Source: Actinopolymorpha rutila (lineage in GTDB: Bacteria > Actinomycetota > Actinomycetes > Propionibacteriales > Actinopolymorphaceae). Taken from it: DNA of 64,000 bases. This document shows, piece after piece, positions 14,844 to 22,702 of this stretch (within the stretch, counting starts at the first letter, position 1; each line of letters opens with the position of its first letter). The stretch is from NCBI RefSeq assembly GCF_013407855.1, contig NZ_JACBZH010000001.1, positions 5,828,001 through 5,892,000 on the forward strand, given 5' to 3'. The position numbers were made by a program, and so were the translations under genes. Below the pieces are notes generated by a model, which saw nothing but the letters and a program-made list of their open reading frames with translations, was not told the origin of the DNA and did no database searches.

Positions 14844-15863
14844 TCAGAAGGCGTCGGGGCGGTCGAGGAGGAGTGCGTACAGGGTGTGCTGGATGGTCTC
14901 GCGCACCTGGTCTGTCAGGTCGAAGACCAGCATCGGGTCCTCGGCCGCCTCCGCGTCGTAGCTGTCGGTGGAGATCGGCTCGCCGAAGGAGATGATCCAC
15001 TTCGACGGCAGTGGCACCAGCCCGAGTGGGCCGAGCCACGGGAACGTCGGCGTGATCGGGAGGTACGGCACACCGAGCAGCCGGGCGAGCGGCTCGACGT
15101 TACCGAGCAGCGGGTAGGTCTCCTCGGCGCCGACGATCGAGCACGGCACGATGGGCACGCCGGTGCGCAGCGCGGCCGCGACGAAACCGCCCCGCCCGAA
15201 CCGCTGCAGCTTGTAGCGCTCGGAAAACGGCTTGCCCAGCCCCTTGTAACCCTCGGGGAACACCGCGACCAGCTCACCCGCGCTGAGCAGCCGCTCGGCG
15301 TCCTCGTTACAGGCGAGAGTGGTGCCGCCCTTGCGGGCGAGTTCGGAGATCACCGGCGTACGGAAGACGAGGTCGGCGCCGAGCATCCGGATGTGGCGGT
15401 GTGCCGGGTGGTGGTCGTGCACCGCGACGTGGGTCATCAGACCGTCGACGGGCAGCGTGCCCGAGTGGTTGGCCACCAGGAGCGCACCACCAACGGCCGG
15501 GATGTTGTCCAGTCCGCGCACCTCGACCCGGAACCAGTTCTCGTACAGCGGCCGCAGGATGGCGAGCAGGACGTTCTCGGTGAGGTCGGGGTCGAAGCCG
15601 AGGTCGTCGACCTCGTACTCCCCCGTCAGCCGGCGCCGGGCGAACTCCAGCCCGCCGGCAACCTTCCTCCGCCAGTCGTCACCGAGGGTTCGTGCGGCCA
15701 GGCCCTGAGCGAGCGCGCCGGCCGCCTCGATCAGGCCGTCGCCGAGACTTGCCGACCGGTCGGCGTCGCCGGTCGAGCCCGAGTCGGTTCCCTGCGAACC
15801 GGCGCCGTCGGCCGACGGTGAGCCGTGCAGGGGAATCACCTTCGCCTGGGAGGAGTCAGCCAT
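14844..15863 (-). CDS. PlsC-type lysophospholipid acyltransferase
   Basis: A 339-residue membrane-associated acyltransferase, probably acylating lysophosphatidic acid or a related glycerolipid. The catalytic HxxxxD motif appears in NHSGTLPVD near residue 132; an EGYKG-type motif (VFPEGYKGLGKPF) and the VPIVPCSIVGAEE block follow. The first ~75 residues are low-complexity Ser/Asp/Gly. Start ATG 15863 overlaps the stop of the SDR gene by 8 nt; an earlier in-frame Met would overlap further. The SDR-PlsC pair is a conserved actinobacterial couple, suggesting a lipid role for both. Confidence 0.9.
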   Translation of the reverse strand: MADSSQAKVIPLHGSPSADGAGSQGTDSGSTGDADRSASLGDGLIEAAGALAQGLAARTLGDDWRRKVAGGLEFARRRLTGEYEVDDLGFDPDLTENVLLAILRPLYENWFRVEVRGLDNIPAVGGALLVANHSGTLPVDGLMTHVAVHDHHPAHRHIRMLGADLVFRTPVISELARKGGTTLACNEDAERLLSAGELVAVFPEGYKGLGKPFSERYKLQRFGRGGFVAAALRTGVPIVPCSIVGAEETYPLLGNVEPLARLLGVPYLPITPTFPWLGPLGLVPLPSKWIISFGEPISTDSYDAEAAEDPMLVFDLTDQVRETIQHTLYALLLDRPDAF

Positions 15864-16914
15864 GGCCCTGTCGTACCCCTTCGGCCTCGTCTCGCACATC
15901 GCGTATCCCGAGGAACGCCGCGGCCTCCTCCTCGGCTGCCGCGACGCGGTCAGAACTCAGCAGGCCCTGTTCGTGCACCGCGGCGAAGGACTCGAACGCC
16001 TCCGCAGTGGTGTGGCTCGGCTTGAAGCCCAGGTCGTCGCGCATCCGGGTGGTGTCGACGCCGCGGCCGTATGTGAGGTAGGAGAGCTGTTCGGGGGTGA
16101 AGTCGGCCAGCCGGGCGGCCCGGAACATCTGCCCGAACGTCGCCACCGCGAACGCCGGTACGGGCGCGGTGGGCCGGCCCATCCGGCGGATGGCCTGGGA
16201 CAGCATCAGCATGCCGTCCCCCGCGACGTTGAACGTGCCGGGCACCTGGCTCACGGTGGCGAGGCGCAACGCCTCCAGCAGGTCGTCCTCGTGGACGAAC
16301 TGCAGCCGCGCGTCGAAGCCGAGCACGGTCGGCACCACCGGCAGGGTGAAGTAACGCGTCATCGGGGTGCGTACCCGCTGACCGATGACGTTGGCGAACC
16401 GGAGCGTCGTCACGGCGACGTCCGGGCGACGGCGGGCGAAGCCGCGGACGTAGCTCTCCACCTCCACCGCGTCCTTGGCGAACCCGGACTGCGGCAGCGC
16501 GCGCGGCTCCATGTCCTCGGTGAACATCGCCGGGTCGGCCGGCGACGCGCCGTAGACCGCGGTGGAGGACTTGACCACGACCTTGCTCACCGACGGCAGC
16601 CGCTGGCAGGCGGCCAGCAGCTGCATCGTGCCGATGACGTTGATCTCCTTCATCGTGGCCCGCCCGCCCGCGTGCTGCGGGGTGGCGATCACGTTCAGGT
16701 GGACAACGGTGTCGATGCTCTCCCGAGCGAGGACGCGGGAGACGACCGGGCTGCGCAGGTCGACACGTACGAACTCCGCGTCACCGAGATCGTGACGCGG
16801 AGGTACGACGTCGACGGCGAGCACCCGGTCGACGCCGGGGTCGCCGGCCAACCGGCGCGCGAACCGGCTACCAAGATCGCGGGAGACTCCCGTGACCAGG
16901 ACTACACGCGCCAT
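15856..16914 (-). CDS. NAD-dependent epimerase/dehydratase (extended SDR) family protein
   Basis: A 352-residue Rossmann protein. The N-terminal nucleotide-binding motif reads VLVTGVSRDLGSR (GxxxxxG variant), an acidic residue follows strand 2 (AVDVVPP), and the region expected to carry the YxxxK dyad is SGFAKDAVE, where the Tyr is replaced by Phe (QSGFAKDAV). Loss of that Tyr questions classic oxidoreductase activity. It is translationally coupled to the PlsC-like gene. Substrate is unknown; related proteins are annotated as sugar epimerases or NAD-binding lipid factors. Confidence 0.85.
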   Translation of the reverse strand: MARVVLVTGVSRDLGSRFARRLAGDPGVDRVLAVDVVPPRHDLGDAEFVRVDLRSPVVSRVLARESIDTVVHLNVIATPQHAGGRATMKEINVIGTMQLLAACQRLPSVSKVVVKSSTAVYGASPADPAMFTEDMEPRALPQSGFAKDAVEVESYVRGFARRRPDVAVTTLRFANVIGQRVRTPMTRYFTLPVVPTVLGFDARLQFVHEDDLLEALRLATVSQVPGTFNVAGDGMLMLSQAIRRMGRPTAPVPAFAVATFGQMFRAARLADFTPEQLSYLTYGRGVDTTRMRDDLGFKPSHTTAEAFESFAAVHEQGLLSSDRVAAAEEEAAAFLGIRDVRDEAEGVRQGHG

Positions 16915-16944
16915 ATCGGCCTCACCCCGTGGGCACGAAGGTCG

Positions 16945-17046
16945 CTACTTCCCCTGACGCCTGCGCTGCACGCGCGTCCTCTTGAGGAGCTTGCGATGCT
17001 TCTTCTTCGACATTCGCTTGCGACGCTTCTTGATGACGGAACCCAC
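16945..17046 (-). CDS. 33-residue bS22/AURKAIP1-like ribosomal peptide
   Basis: A very short, extremely basic peptide starting at GTG 17046 with AAAGGG upstream. It ends in KKKHRKLLKRTRVQRRRQGK, the signature of the AURKAIP1/COX24-domain peptides of actinobacteria, identified in mycobacterial ribosomes as protein bS22 at the 30S subunit. The frame extends further upstream to 17154 without conserved sequence, so the short form is preferred. It stands 30 bp upstream of the SDR gene. Such genes are usually missed because of their size. Confidence 0.85.
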   Translation of the reverse strand: MGSVIKKRRKRMSKKKHRKLLKRTRVQRRRQGK

Positions 17047-17220
17047 GCGGAACCCTTTCGGATGTGTTCGTACCCCAACCAATACGCACCCGAACGTCGG
17101 AAATCGCGACGCCTGTGGGCAGGCGATGACCAGCGCGGACCGATGCGTCCTCACAGGGTACAGGCCGCGAGCCCGCCCACTTCCGCCCGGACCGTCCCGC
17201 TCTCCCGCCCTGCTCCGTCC

Positions 17221-17280
17221 GGGTCGGAGGCAGGGTCAGAGGTGGGGTCAGAGGCAGGGTCAGAGGCAGGGTCAGAGGTG
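17221..17280. repeat. 12-bp tandem repeat covering the acuC stop codon
   Basis: Five units of GGGTCAGAGGCA type (17221, 17233, 17245, 17257, 17269), with a sixth degenerate copy at 17281 inside the gene. The acuC stop (TCA on the plus strand, 17272-17274) is in the last unit; because the period is 12, each of the following units (bar the most distal, changed one) repeats the in-frame stop. Confidence 0.8.
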
Positions 17281-18516
17281 GGGATCGAGGCCGTGGCAGG
17301 GGAAGACCGCCTGCCGGGTCGCGCGGACCGCCCGGTCCAGTTCGTCGGCGGGGTCGTAACCGGTGTCCCAGTCTGCGTACGTGGGATCCTCCCCGTCGGT
17401 CATCGACGTCGGCGCCGGCCGCCGGCACTCCGCCGCGACCAGATCACGCCAGCCCGGCGGGGTGGGTGTGTTCGGTGAGAGGGGCCGGCCACCGGCGATC
17501 GCCAGCAGGTGGCTCCAGGTGCGCGGCACCACTTCCACCAGGGCGTAGCCGCCCCCGCCGGTGGCCACCCAGCGGCCCTCGCACAGTCGGTGGGCCAGGT
17601 CGTGTACGGCCAGCGCGGCTGCGCGCTGCCCGTCGACGGACAGGGCGAGATGGGCCAGCGGGTCGGCGCGGTGGCTGTCGCAGCCGTGCTGGCTGACCAG
17701 GACAGTGGGCTGGAAAGCCTCCAGCAGGTGGGGTACGACGGCGTGGAACGCGCGCAGCCAGCCGGCGTCGCCCGTACCCGCAGGCAAGGCGAGGTTGACA
17801 GCGAAGCCCTCGGCGTTCGGTCCGCCGATCTCGGTGGGATAGCCGCTGACGTACGGGAACAACGTCCGCGGCGACTCGTGCACGCTGATCGTCAGCACCC
17901 GCGGGTCGTCCCAGAAGACCTCCTGTACGCCGTCGCCGTGGTGGACGTCGAGGTCGAGGTAGGCGACCCGTGGGCACCCGGCGTCCAGCAGCCAGCGGAT
18001 CGCCAGCGCCGGGTCGTTGTAGACGCAGAAGCCGCTGGCCGAGGCGGGCATCGCGTGGTGCAGCCCGCCGGCGACGTTGACCGCGTGCAGTGCCTCCCCC
18101 GACCAGACGGTGCGCGCCGCCTCGACACTGGCGCCGACGACGTGGGCGGCCGCCTCGTGCATGCCGGCGAACGTCGGGTTGTCCGAGCTCCCCAGGCCGT
18201 ACTCCGCGTCGGCCCACTCCGGGTGCACGCTGGCCCGCTTGACCGCCTCGAGGTAGGCCGGGTCGTGGACGAGGGCGAGCAGCTCGTCGGTGGCCGAGGG
18301 AGCGGGCACCTGGAGCACGCGGCCGTTCGCTTCGGCGCCGGTCTCGCCCGGGGAGGCCTGCGCGGTGGACGAGGCGGGCGAGGTGGTGTCGACGAGGCCG
18401 AGTTCGGTGGCCAGGGCGACGGTCAGCCGCACCCTGATCGGGGCCAGCGGGTGGTGGGGGCCGAAATCGTACGCCGTGAGGTCCGGGTCGTACACCAGCC
18501 GTGCGTGTCCGGTCAC
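17272..18516 (-). CDS. acuC: AcuC-type class II histone deacetylase-family protein
   Basis: A 414-residue Zn-dependent deacetylase-fold protein. Catalytic and metal residues are visible: GGLHHAMPASASGFCVYND (His-His dyad), YLDLDVHHGDGVQEVFW (Zn Asp and His), and GCDSHRADPL (third Zn ligand Asp). Bacterial AcuC deacetylates acetyl-CoA synthetase in Bacillus, which fits a cell that also carries the glyoxylate enzyme AceA. Start GTG 18516 is preferred because GGTAGGA precedes it; it lies 4 nt from the ROK-kinase stop, so the two are an operon. The stop codon lies in a 12-bp tandem repeat. Confidence 0.9.
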   Translation of the reverse strand: MTGHARLVYDPDLTAYDFGPHHPLAPIRVRLTVALATELGLVDTTSPASSTAQASPGETGAEANGRVLQVPAPSATDELLALVHDPAYLEAVKRASVHPEWADAEYGLGSSDNPTFAGMHEAAAHVVGASVEAARTVWSGEALHAVNVAGGLHHAMPASASGFCVYNDPALAIRWLLDAGCPRVAYLDLDVHHGDGVQEVFWDDPRVLTISVHESPRTLFPYVSGYPTEIGGPNAEGFAVNLALPAGTGDAGWLRAFHAVVPHLLEAFQPTVLVSQHGCDSHRADPLAHLALSVDGQRAAALAVHDLAHRLCEGRWVATGGGGYALVEVVPRTWSHLLAIAGGRPLSPNTPTPPGWRDLVAAECRRPAPTSMTDGEDPTYADWDTGYDPADELDRAVRATRQAVFPCHGLDPHL

Positions 18517-18520
18517 GTTC

Positions 18521-19588
18521 CTACCTTGCCGGTTCGGCGGGCACCGCGTCGAGCAGGGCGGCCCGGCCGAGCAGGGCGGCCCGACCGAGCAGGGCGGCAC
18601 CGAGTACGCCGGACTCGGCACCCATCGCGGCCCGTACCACCCGAGGGTGGCGCTGGAACGTCAGCCGGGCCAGCAGCCGGTCGCGTACTGGGTCGACGAG
18701 CTGGTCACCGGCGAGGGCGAGCCCGCCGCCGAGCACCACGAGCTCCGATCCGAACACCGTCACCGCCGTGGCCAGCGCGTCGGCGAGCGCCGTGACGGCC
18801 TCGCCCCACACGGCAGCCGCGACCGGGTCGCCGGTACGGGCCAGCTGGGCCACGTCCCGGGCGGTCAGGTCCGCGTTCGCCGTGTCCCCCGAGGTGCGTT
18901 CGGCGTAGCGGCGGACGACGGCGGTGGCCGAGGCCAGCGTCGCCAGGCAGCCGTACTGACCGCAGGTGCACCGCGCCCCGCCGGGGTCGACCACGACGTG
19001 CCCGAGCTGCCCGGCGTACCCGCCGCCGACGAGCAGCCGGCCGTCGCTGACCACGCCCGCGCCGATGCCGGTGCCGAGCGTCACCAGCAACGCGTCGCCG
19101 GATCCGCGGGCGGCGCCCAGGTGCCATTCCGCGACGCACGCCGAGCGGACGTCGTGCCCGAGCGCCACCGGCAGGCCGGTCGCCTGGGACAGGAGCGCGC
19201 GCACCGGTGTGTCCCGCCAGCCGAGGTTGGCCGCGACCACGGCGACGCCGCGTTGTTCGTCGATGATGCCGGGTACGGCGACGCCGAGCGCCGCCACGTC
19301 GCCGGGCGGCTCCTCGCTCCGCGCGCGCTCCCGCAGTCCGGCCACGACCGAGACGACCGCGGACAGCACGGTGTCGGCGTCGCGGGCCGGTGGTGTCGGC
19401 TCCTCCGCCCGGGCGCCGACCTGTCCGTCGGCGTACACCACCGCGGCCTTGATCAGCGTCCCGCCGACGTCCACTCCGATCACGGGAGCGGCGTCCGATG
19501 CGGGCTGTGCGGGCTGGGTGTTCGGGTCGGGCCGCGTGGACTCGGGCTGCGTGGGCTCGGCAGGTGGGGAGTTCGTCACGCCTGCCAT
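18521..19588 (-). CDS. ROK-family sugar kinase
   Basis: A 355-residue ROK protein, probably a glucokinase-like sugar kinase. Seen are the ATP motif VIGVDVGGTLIKAAVVYADG (residues ~36-55), LGWRDTPVRALL, the GTGIGAGVV phosphate loop and the zinc-binding ROK signature GARCTCGQYGCLAT. A ~33-residue Pro/Thr/Gln-rich stretch precedes the ATP motif. No helix-turn-helix is present, so it is an enzyme rather than a ROK repressor. The C-terminus contains LLGRAALLGRAALL, written by an 18-bp repeat. It is upstream of and coupled to acuC, and divergent from the NUDIX gene. Confidence 0.9.
   Translation of the reverse strand: MAGVTNSPPAEPTQPESTRPDPNTQPAQPASDAAPVIGVDVGGTLIKAAVVYADGQVGARAEEPTPPARDADTVLSAVVSVVAGLRERARSEEPPGDVAALGVAVPGIIDEQRGVAVVAANLGWRDTPVRALLSQATGLPVALGHDVRSACVAEWHLGAARGSGDALLVTLGTGIGAGVVSDGRLLVGGGYAGQLGHVVVDPGGARCTCGQYGCLATLASATAVVRRYAERTSGDTANADLTARDVAQLARTGDPVAAAVWGEAVTALADALATAVTVFGSELVVLGGGLALAGDQLVDPVRDRLLARLTFQRHPRVVRAAMGAESGVLGAALLGRAALLGRAALLDAVPAEPAR
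18551..18604. repeat. 18-bp tandem repeat in the 3' end of the ROK gene
   Basis: Three 18-bp units (18551, 18569, 18587) of GAGCAGGGCGGCCCGGCC type encode the repeated GRAALL peptide close to the C-terminus. Period 18 keeps the frame. Confidence 0.75.
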
Positions 19589-19672
19589 CCTGCCCCAGAC
19601 CGGATCTCGACTCCGGACGTGATCCCGGCCAGGCCGGGCGAACGCCGACGGTGGCCTTGCGGCAGCCAGCCC

Positions 19673-19678
19673 TAGGGT
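19673..19678 (+). promoter_or_regulatory. -10 element of a leaderless promoter (NUDIX gene)
   Basis: TAGGGT stands 8 nt before the ATG at 19687 with no ribosome-binding site between, the layout of a leaderless transcript. Confidence 0.55.
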
Positions 19679-19686
19679 GCTTGGTC

Positions 19687-20232
19687 ATGGACGTGATCCC
19701 CGCCGGGCCGGTCGACCGTTTCCCCCTGCTCTACGCACCGCAGCGGTGGGAGTGGGCGGGCCTCGACGCGCAGTTCTCCACGACGCTCCCGCCCGAGCCG
19801 CTGGTGCAGAGCATCCACGTGGTCGGCTTCGTCGGCGACGAGGTGGCGGTCTGCCGCGACCACCGCGACGTGTGGTTCCTGCCCGGCGGCACCCGCGAAC
19901 CAGGTGAGTCCGTGCTCGCCGCCGTCGACCGGGAGATCGCCGAGGAGGCCGGTGCCAGGAGGGTGGGCCCGCTGCGGTGGTTCGGCGCGCACCACTGCGT
20001 GTCCGACCGGTCCGAGCCGTACCGCCCGCACCTGCCGCACCCGGAGAAGGCCTGGCTGTGGTGTCTCACCGACGTCGTGGTCGACGGGGTGCCCAGCAAC
20101 CCGCCGGACGGAGAGCAGGTGGAGGAGGTACGCGTGGTCCCGGTCGCGCGGGCCCGGGAGCTGCTGCGCACCGACGGCGACTGGTACCCCGAACTACTCG
20201 ACCTGGCCTGGGAGCTCCGCCGGGCAGCCTGA
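19687..20232 (+). CDS. NUDIX hydrolase
   Basis: A 181-residue NUDIX protein that would cleave a nucleoside diphosphate linked to another group. The Nudix box is seen as GGTREPGESVLAAVDREIAEEAG (residues ~67-89), with the catalytic REIAEEAG helix intact. Frames continue upstream of 19687 but the upstream part lacks conservation and overlaps the divergent ROK promoter region. The -10 TAGGGT at leaderless distance supports ATG 19687. Substrate cannot be assigned. Confidence 0.9.
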   Translation: MDVIPAGPVDRFPLLYAPQRWEWAGLDAQFSTTLPPEPLVQSIHVVGFVGDEVAVCRDHRDVWFLPGGTREPGESVLAAVDREIAEEAGARRVGPLRWFGAHHCVSDRSEPYRPHLPHPEKAWLWCLTDVVVDGVPSNPPDGEQVEEVRVVPVARARELLRTDGDWYPELLDLAWELRRAA

Positions 20233-20267
20233 CTGCCGGGCCGCCTGGTCTCCGGACCGGGCCGGGC

Positions 20268-20921
20268 TCACGCGCGGAGTTCGCGCACCATGCCGATCTC
20301 GCTCAGGCTCGGGTCGGAGGGCAGCGGCGCGCGTTCGCCGGTGGACACGAAACCGCAGCGTTCGTACAACCGTCGGGCCGGGTCGTTCCCGTCCGTCACC
20401 CACAGGTGCACCCGGGCGGCGCCGGTGCTGGTGGCCCAGTCGACCGCCGCCGCGACCAGGTGGGCACCCACCCCGCGTCCGCGGACCGCGGGACTGACCC
20501 ACATCGATACCAGCTCGACGGTGGCGCCGCCCTGACCTGTGCCGGCCTCGTTGGACTCGCCGGACTCGTCGAACTCACCGGGCTCGGGGTGTTCGATGAA
20601 GGCCCCGCTCATACCGACCGGGGAGGCAGTTCCCGGCAGGTCGGCGAGGTAGCAGGGGAAGTCACGCAACCTGCGCCGCCACTCGGCCTCGCCGAACGTC
20701 CGCGCCTGCGCGAGCGTCGATCCGAACGCCCACGGCGCCTCCTCGAGTGCCGCCAGCCGGACCGTCCGCCACTCCCGCCAGTCGTCCGGGCCGACCTGCC
20801 GGACCACCACGGCCGGCTCGCTCGCATCCGCACCCGCATCCGCGGCTACGGCACCAGTCAAGCCGGCATTGACAGGGCCGCTTTCGGCCGTCGGGTTCTC
20901 CACATTCGCCACGGTGGTCAT
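20268..20921 (-). CDS. GNAT-family N-acetyltransferase
   Basis: A 217-residue acetyl-CoA-dependent N-acyltransferase. Motif A is visible as VELVSMWVSPAVRGRGVGAHLV (RGRGVG pyrophosphate loop), followed by VHLWVTDGNDPARRLYERCGF (motif B). The first ~35 residues are Ala/Gly-rich. The ATG at 20921 directly abuts GAGAGG; the GTG three codons later (20912) sits at a better distance and may be the true start. It is divergent from the trpS leader, with only about 45 bp between. The substrate is unknown. Confidence 0.88.
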   Translation of the reverse strand: MTTVANVENPTAESGPVNAGLTGAVAADAGADASEPAVVVRQVGPDDWREWRTVRLAALEEAPWAFGSTLAQARTFGEAEWRRRLRDFPCYLADLPGTASPVGMSGAFIEHPEPGEFDESGESNEAGTGQGGATVELVSMWVSPAVRGRGVGAHLVAAAVDWATSTGAARVHLWVTDGNDPARRLYERCGFVSTGERAPLPSDPSLSEIGMVRELRA

Positions 20922-20930
20922 CCTCTCGTG

Positions 20931-20960
20931 CGGACACGACATCCGCCGAGCGGTTATTGT
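20931..20960 (+). promoter_or_regulatory. promoter of the trpS leader
   Basis: A -35-like CGGACA (20931-20936), an 18-nt spacer and a -10 TATTGT (20955-20960). The leader-peptide GTG begins 6 nt after the -10, so the leader may be translated leaderless from the first base of the mRNA. Confidence 0.5.
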
Positions 20961-20966
20961 GAGGGT

Positions 20967-21017
20967 GTGCGTACGCCGAAACCCGTTCTTCGACCACTGG
21001 GTTGGTGGGCTGCCTAG
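20967..21017 (+). CDS. trpS leader peptide with tandem Trp codons
   Basis: A 16-codon frame, GTG to TAG, reading MRTPKPVLRPLGWWAA. Codons 13 and 14 are TGG TGG, striking because Trp is rare. It ends 115 nt before the trpS start and lies inside an RNA able to form alternative hairpins (next entry). It has the hallmarks of a ribosome-stalling leader that senses charged tRNA-Trp. Transcriptional attenuation through a Trp-rich leader has been reported for the auxiliary trpRS1 gene of Streptomyces coelicolor. The peptide itself need have no function. Confidence 0.8.
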   Translation: MRTPKPVLRPLGWWAA

Positions 21018-21079
21018 GGCGGCCCCGATCCCGCGTACGACGCACCCCAGCATCCGCGGCCGCCCCTGCGAGGGCGGCC
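21007..21079 (+). promoter_or_regulatory. transcription attenuator upstream of trpS
   Basis: Four segments can pair in competing ways. Segment 1 (21007-21014) pairs with segment 2 (21018-21025) over 8 bp, with the leader stop codon UAG as the loop. Segment 2 as GGGCGGCC (21017-21024) can instead pair with segment 3 GGCCGCCC (21058-21065). Segment 3 also pairs perfectly with segment 4 GGGCGGCC (21072-21079), the terminator stem with a 6-nt loop. A ribosome stalled at the Trp codons would cover segment 1 and favour 2:3 (antitermination); one reaching the stop codon would cover 1-2 and allow 3:4. No U tract follows, as usual in high-GC hosts. Confidence 0.75.
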
Positions 21080-21132
21080 GGCGCATGTGTTGACCCGTCC
21101 TCGTGGCGGCGGCTCCGACCAAGGAGCTCTCG

Positions 21133-22173
21133 ATGAATCCCGCAGCCGTGACCCACACCGCCGTCGACCCCACGGTCACGAACCACCCGGTCACCAGCCG
21201 GACGATCTTCTCCGGCATCCAGCCCACCGGCCGGCTCACCCTCGGCAACTATTTAGGTGCGCTGGGCCGGTTCGTCGACCTGCAGCACACCGCCCGGTGC
21301 GTCTTCTGCGTCGTCGACCTGCACGCGCTCACCGTCGTGCACGATCCGAAGGAGCTGCGCCGGCTGACCCGCGAGATCGCCACGCTGTACCTCGCGGCCG
21401 GGTTGGACCCCGCGGTCTGCGTGCTCACCCGGCAGAGCGACCTGCCCGCGCACACCGAACTCATGTACCTGCTGGAGTCGACGGCCTACGTCGGCGAGCT
21501 GAGCCGGATGATCCAGTTCAAGGAGAAGGGCCGCGGCCGGCCGCGCACCCGGGTGTCGCTGTACACCTATCCAGTGCTGATGGCCGCCGACATCCTGCTG
21601 TACGGGAGTACGGAGGTGCCGGTCGGCGACGACCAGCGCCAGCACGTGGAACTCGCCCGCGACCTGGCGATCCGGTTCAACCGCACGTACGGGCCGACGT
21701 TCGTCGTGCCGGAGCTGAGCCCGGCCACGGTGGGCGCGCGGGTGATGGACCTGCAGAACCCGACCACGAAGATGAGCGGGTCCGCGCCCGCCGACTCGCT
21801 GGGGTCCATCCGGCTGCTCGACCCGCCCGAGGTGATCGTCCGCAAGATCTCCCGCGCGGTCACCGACGCCTCCCCCGACGTCGGCTACGACCCCGAGAAC
21901 CGGCCGGGTGTCTCCAACCTGCTGGAGATCCTCGCGGGCTGCACCGGCGAGGCCGACCCGGCCGCCCTCGCCGGGAAGTACGACGGTTACGCCGCGCTCA
22001 AACGGGACACCGCCGACGCGGTGGTGGGCGTTCTGAAGCCGCTGCAGAACAGGTACGCCGAACTCGTCGCGGACCCGGCACACGTCGACGCGACCCTGCG
22101 CCTCGGCGCCGAACGCGCACGGGAGCTCGCCGCACCGACCCTCGCCGCCGCCCGGACGGCGATCGGGCTGTGA
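21133..22173 (+). CDS. trpS: tryptophanyl-tRNA synthetase
   Basis: Charges tRNA-Trp. The 346-residue class I synthetase shows IFSGIQPTGRLTLGNYLGAL (HIGH-equivalent), VDLHALT (His64, equivalent to the His in the tryptophan pocket of Geobacillus TrpRS), QFKEKGRGR, GDDQRQHVELARDLA and KMSGS at 213-217. The last differs from the usual KMSKS: the second lysine is Gly, as may occur in the divergent TrpRS branch to which auxiliary enzymes belong. Start ATG 21133 is supported by AAGGAG 7 nt upstream; an in-frame codon at 21103 would bypass it. Expression is probably set by the leader-peptide attenuator upstream. Confidence 0.95.
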   Translation: MNPAAVTHTAVDPTVTNHPVTSRTIFSGIQPTGRLTLGNYLGALGRFVDLQHTARCVFCVVDLHALTVVHDPKELRRLTREIATLYLAAGLDPAVCVLTRQSDLPAHTELMYLLESTAYVGELSRMIQFKEKGRGRPRTRVSLYTYPVLMAADILLYGSTEVPVGDDQRQHVELARDLAIRFNRTYGPTFVVPELSPATVGARVMDLQNPTTKMSGSAPADSLGSIRLLDPPEVIVRKISRAVTDASPDVGYDPENRPGVSNLLEILAGCTGEADPAALAGKYDGYAALKRDTADAVVGVLKPLQNRYAELVADPAHVDATLRLGAERARELAAPTLAAARTAIGL

Positions 22174-22250
22174 AGGAGTTGTGAAGGACCGGGGCCGGCC
22201 CGAAGCCCGTGGGTGTTGATCAATCCGGAAAGTGGGGGAACGATCGGGCC

Positions 22251-22631
22251 ATGGTGCTGAGCAAGCGGATCGCGAGGTTCAACAAGGTCGCCACCAACCG
22301 GGTCCTCGGCAGGGCGGCACCCCGGCTGCCGGGGATGGCGATGGTCGTCCACCAGGGCCGCAGGTCGGGACGTCGCTTCGAGACGCCGGTGAACGTCTTC
22401 GAACGCCCGGACGGCTATGTCATCGCCCTGACGTACGGCCCGGACGCGGACTGGGTGCGCAACATCCTCGCCGCGAGCGGCTGCGAGATCGTCACCAAGG
22501 GCCGGACGATCCGGTTGACCGATCCCCGGGTGGTGCACGACGAGGACCGTACGGACATGCCGAAGCGGGCCAGATTCATCCTGGCCCGTTTCGGCGTGAG
22601 CGACTTCCTGTACCTGCGCCGCGCCGACTAA
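22251..22631 (+). CDS. nitroreductase-family deazaflavin (F420)-dependent oxidoreductase
   Basis: A 126-residue protein of the Ddn/FDOR-A split beta-barrel family that uses cofactor F420. Typical features are the early RFNKVATNRVLGRAAPRLPGMAMVVHQGRRSGRRFETPVNVF segment (GRRSGR contact with cofactor phosphate) and YGPDADWVRNILAASGCEI. Reaction and substrate are not predictable. The ATG at 22251 has GGGGGAA about 11 nt upstream. It lies 78 nt after trpS and could share its transcript. The downstream convergent proC gene is separated by a three-unit tandem repeat. Confidence 0.88.
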   Translation: MVLSKRIARFNKVATNRVLGRAAPRLPGMAMVVHQGRRSGRRFETPVNVFERPDGYVIALTYGPDADWVRNILAASGCEIVTKGRTIRLTDPRVVHDEDRTDMPKRARFILARFGVSDFLYLRRAD

Positions 22632-22650
22632 GCCGGCGCGCGGTCGCTCA

Positions 22651-22702
22651 GAAGCGGCGGTCACTTCGAAGCGGCGGTCATTCCATGAGCGGTGGTCACT
22701 CC
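22651..22702. repeat. 17-bp tandem repeat at the proC stop
   Basis: Three imperfect units (22651-22667, 22668-22684, 22685-22702) of GAAGCGGCGGTCA-TTCC type. The proC stop (TCA, 22696-22698) is in the third unit. Period 17 does not keep the frame. Confidence 0.65.

Noticed and set aside
17221..17280. A CRISPR-like array.
   Set aside because: Units are 12 bp, contiguous and without spacers; it is a simple tandem repeat. No cas genes are in the window.
20967..21017. The Trp-Trp leader frame as only the end of a long upstream frame (from 19977).
   Set aside because: The upstream part is out of frame with the NUDIX gene and antisense to the GNAT gene; the promoter lies within it, just before the GTG.
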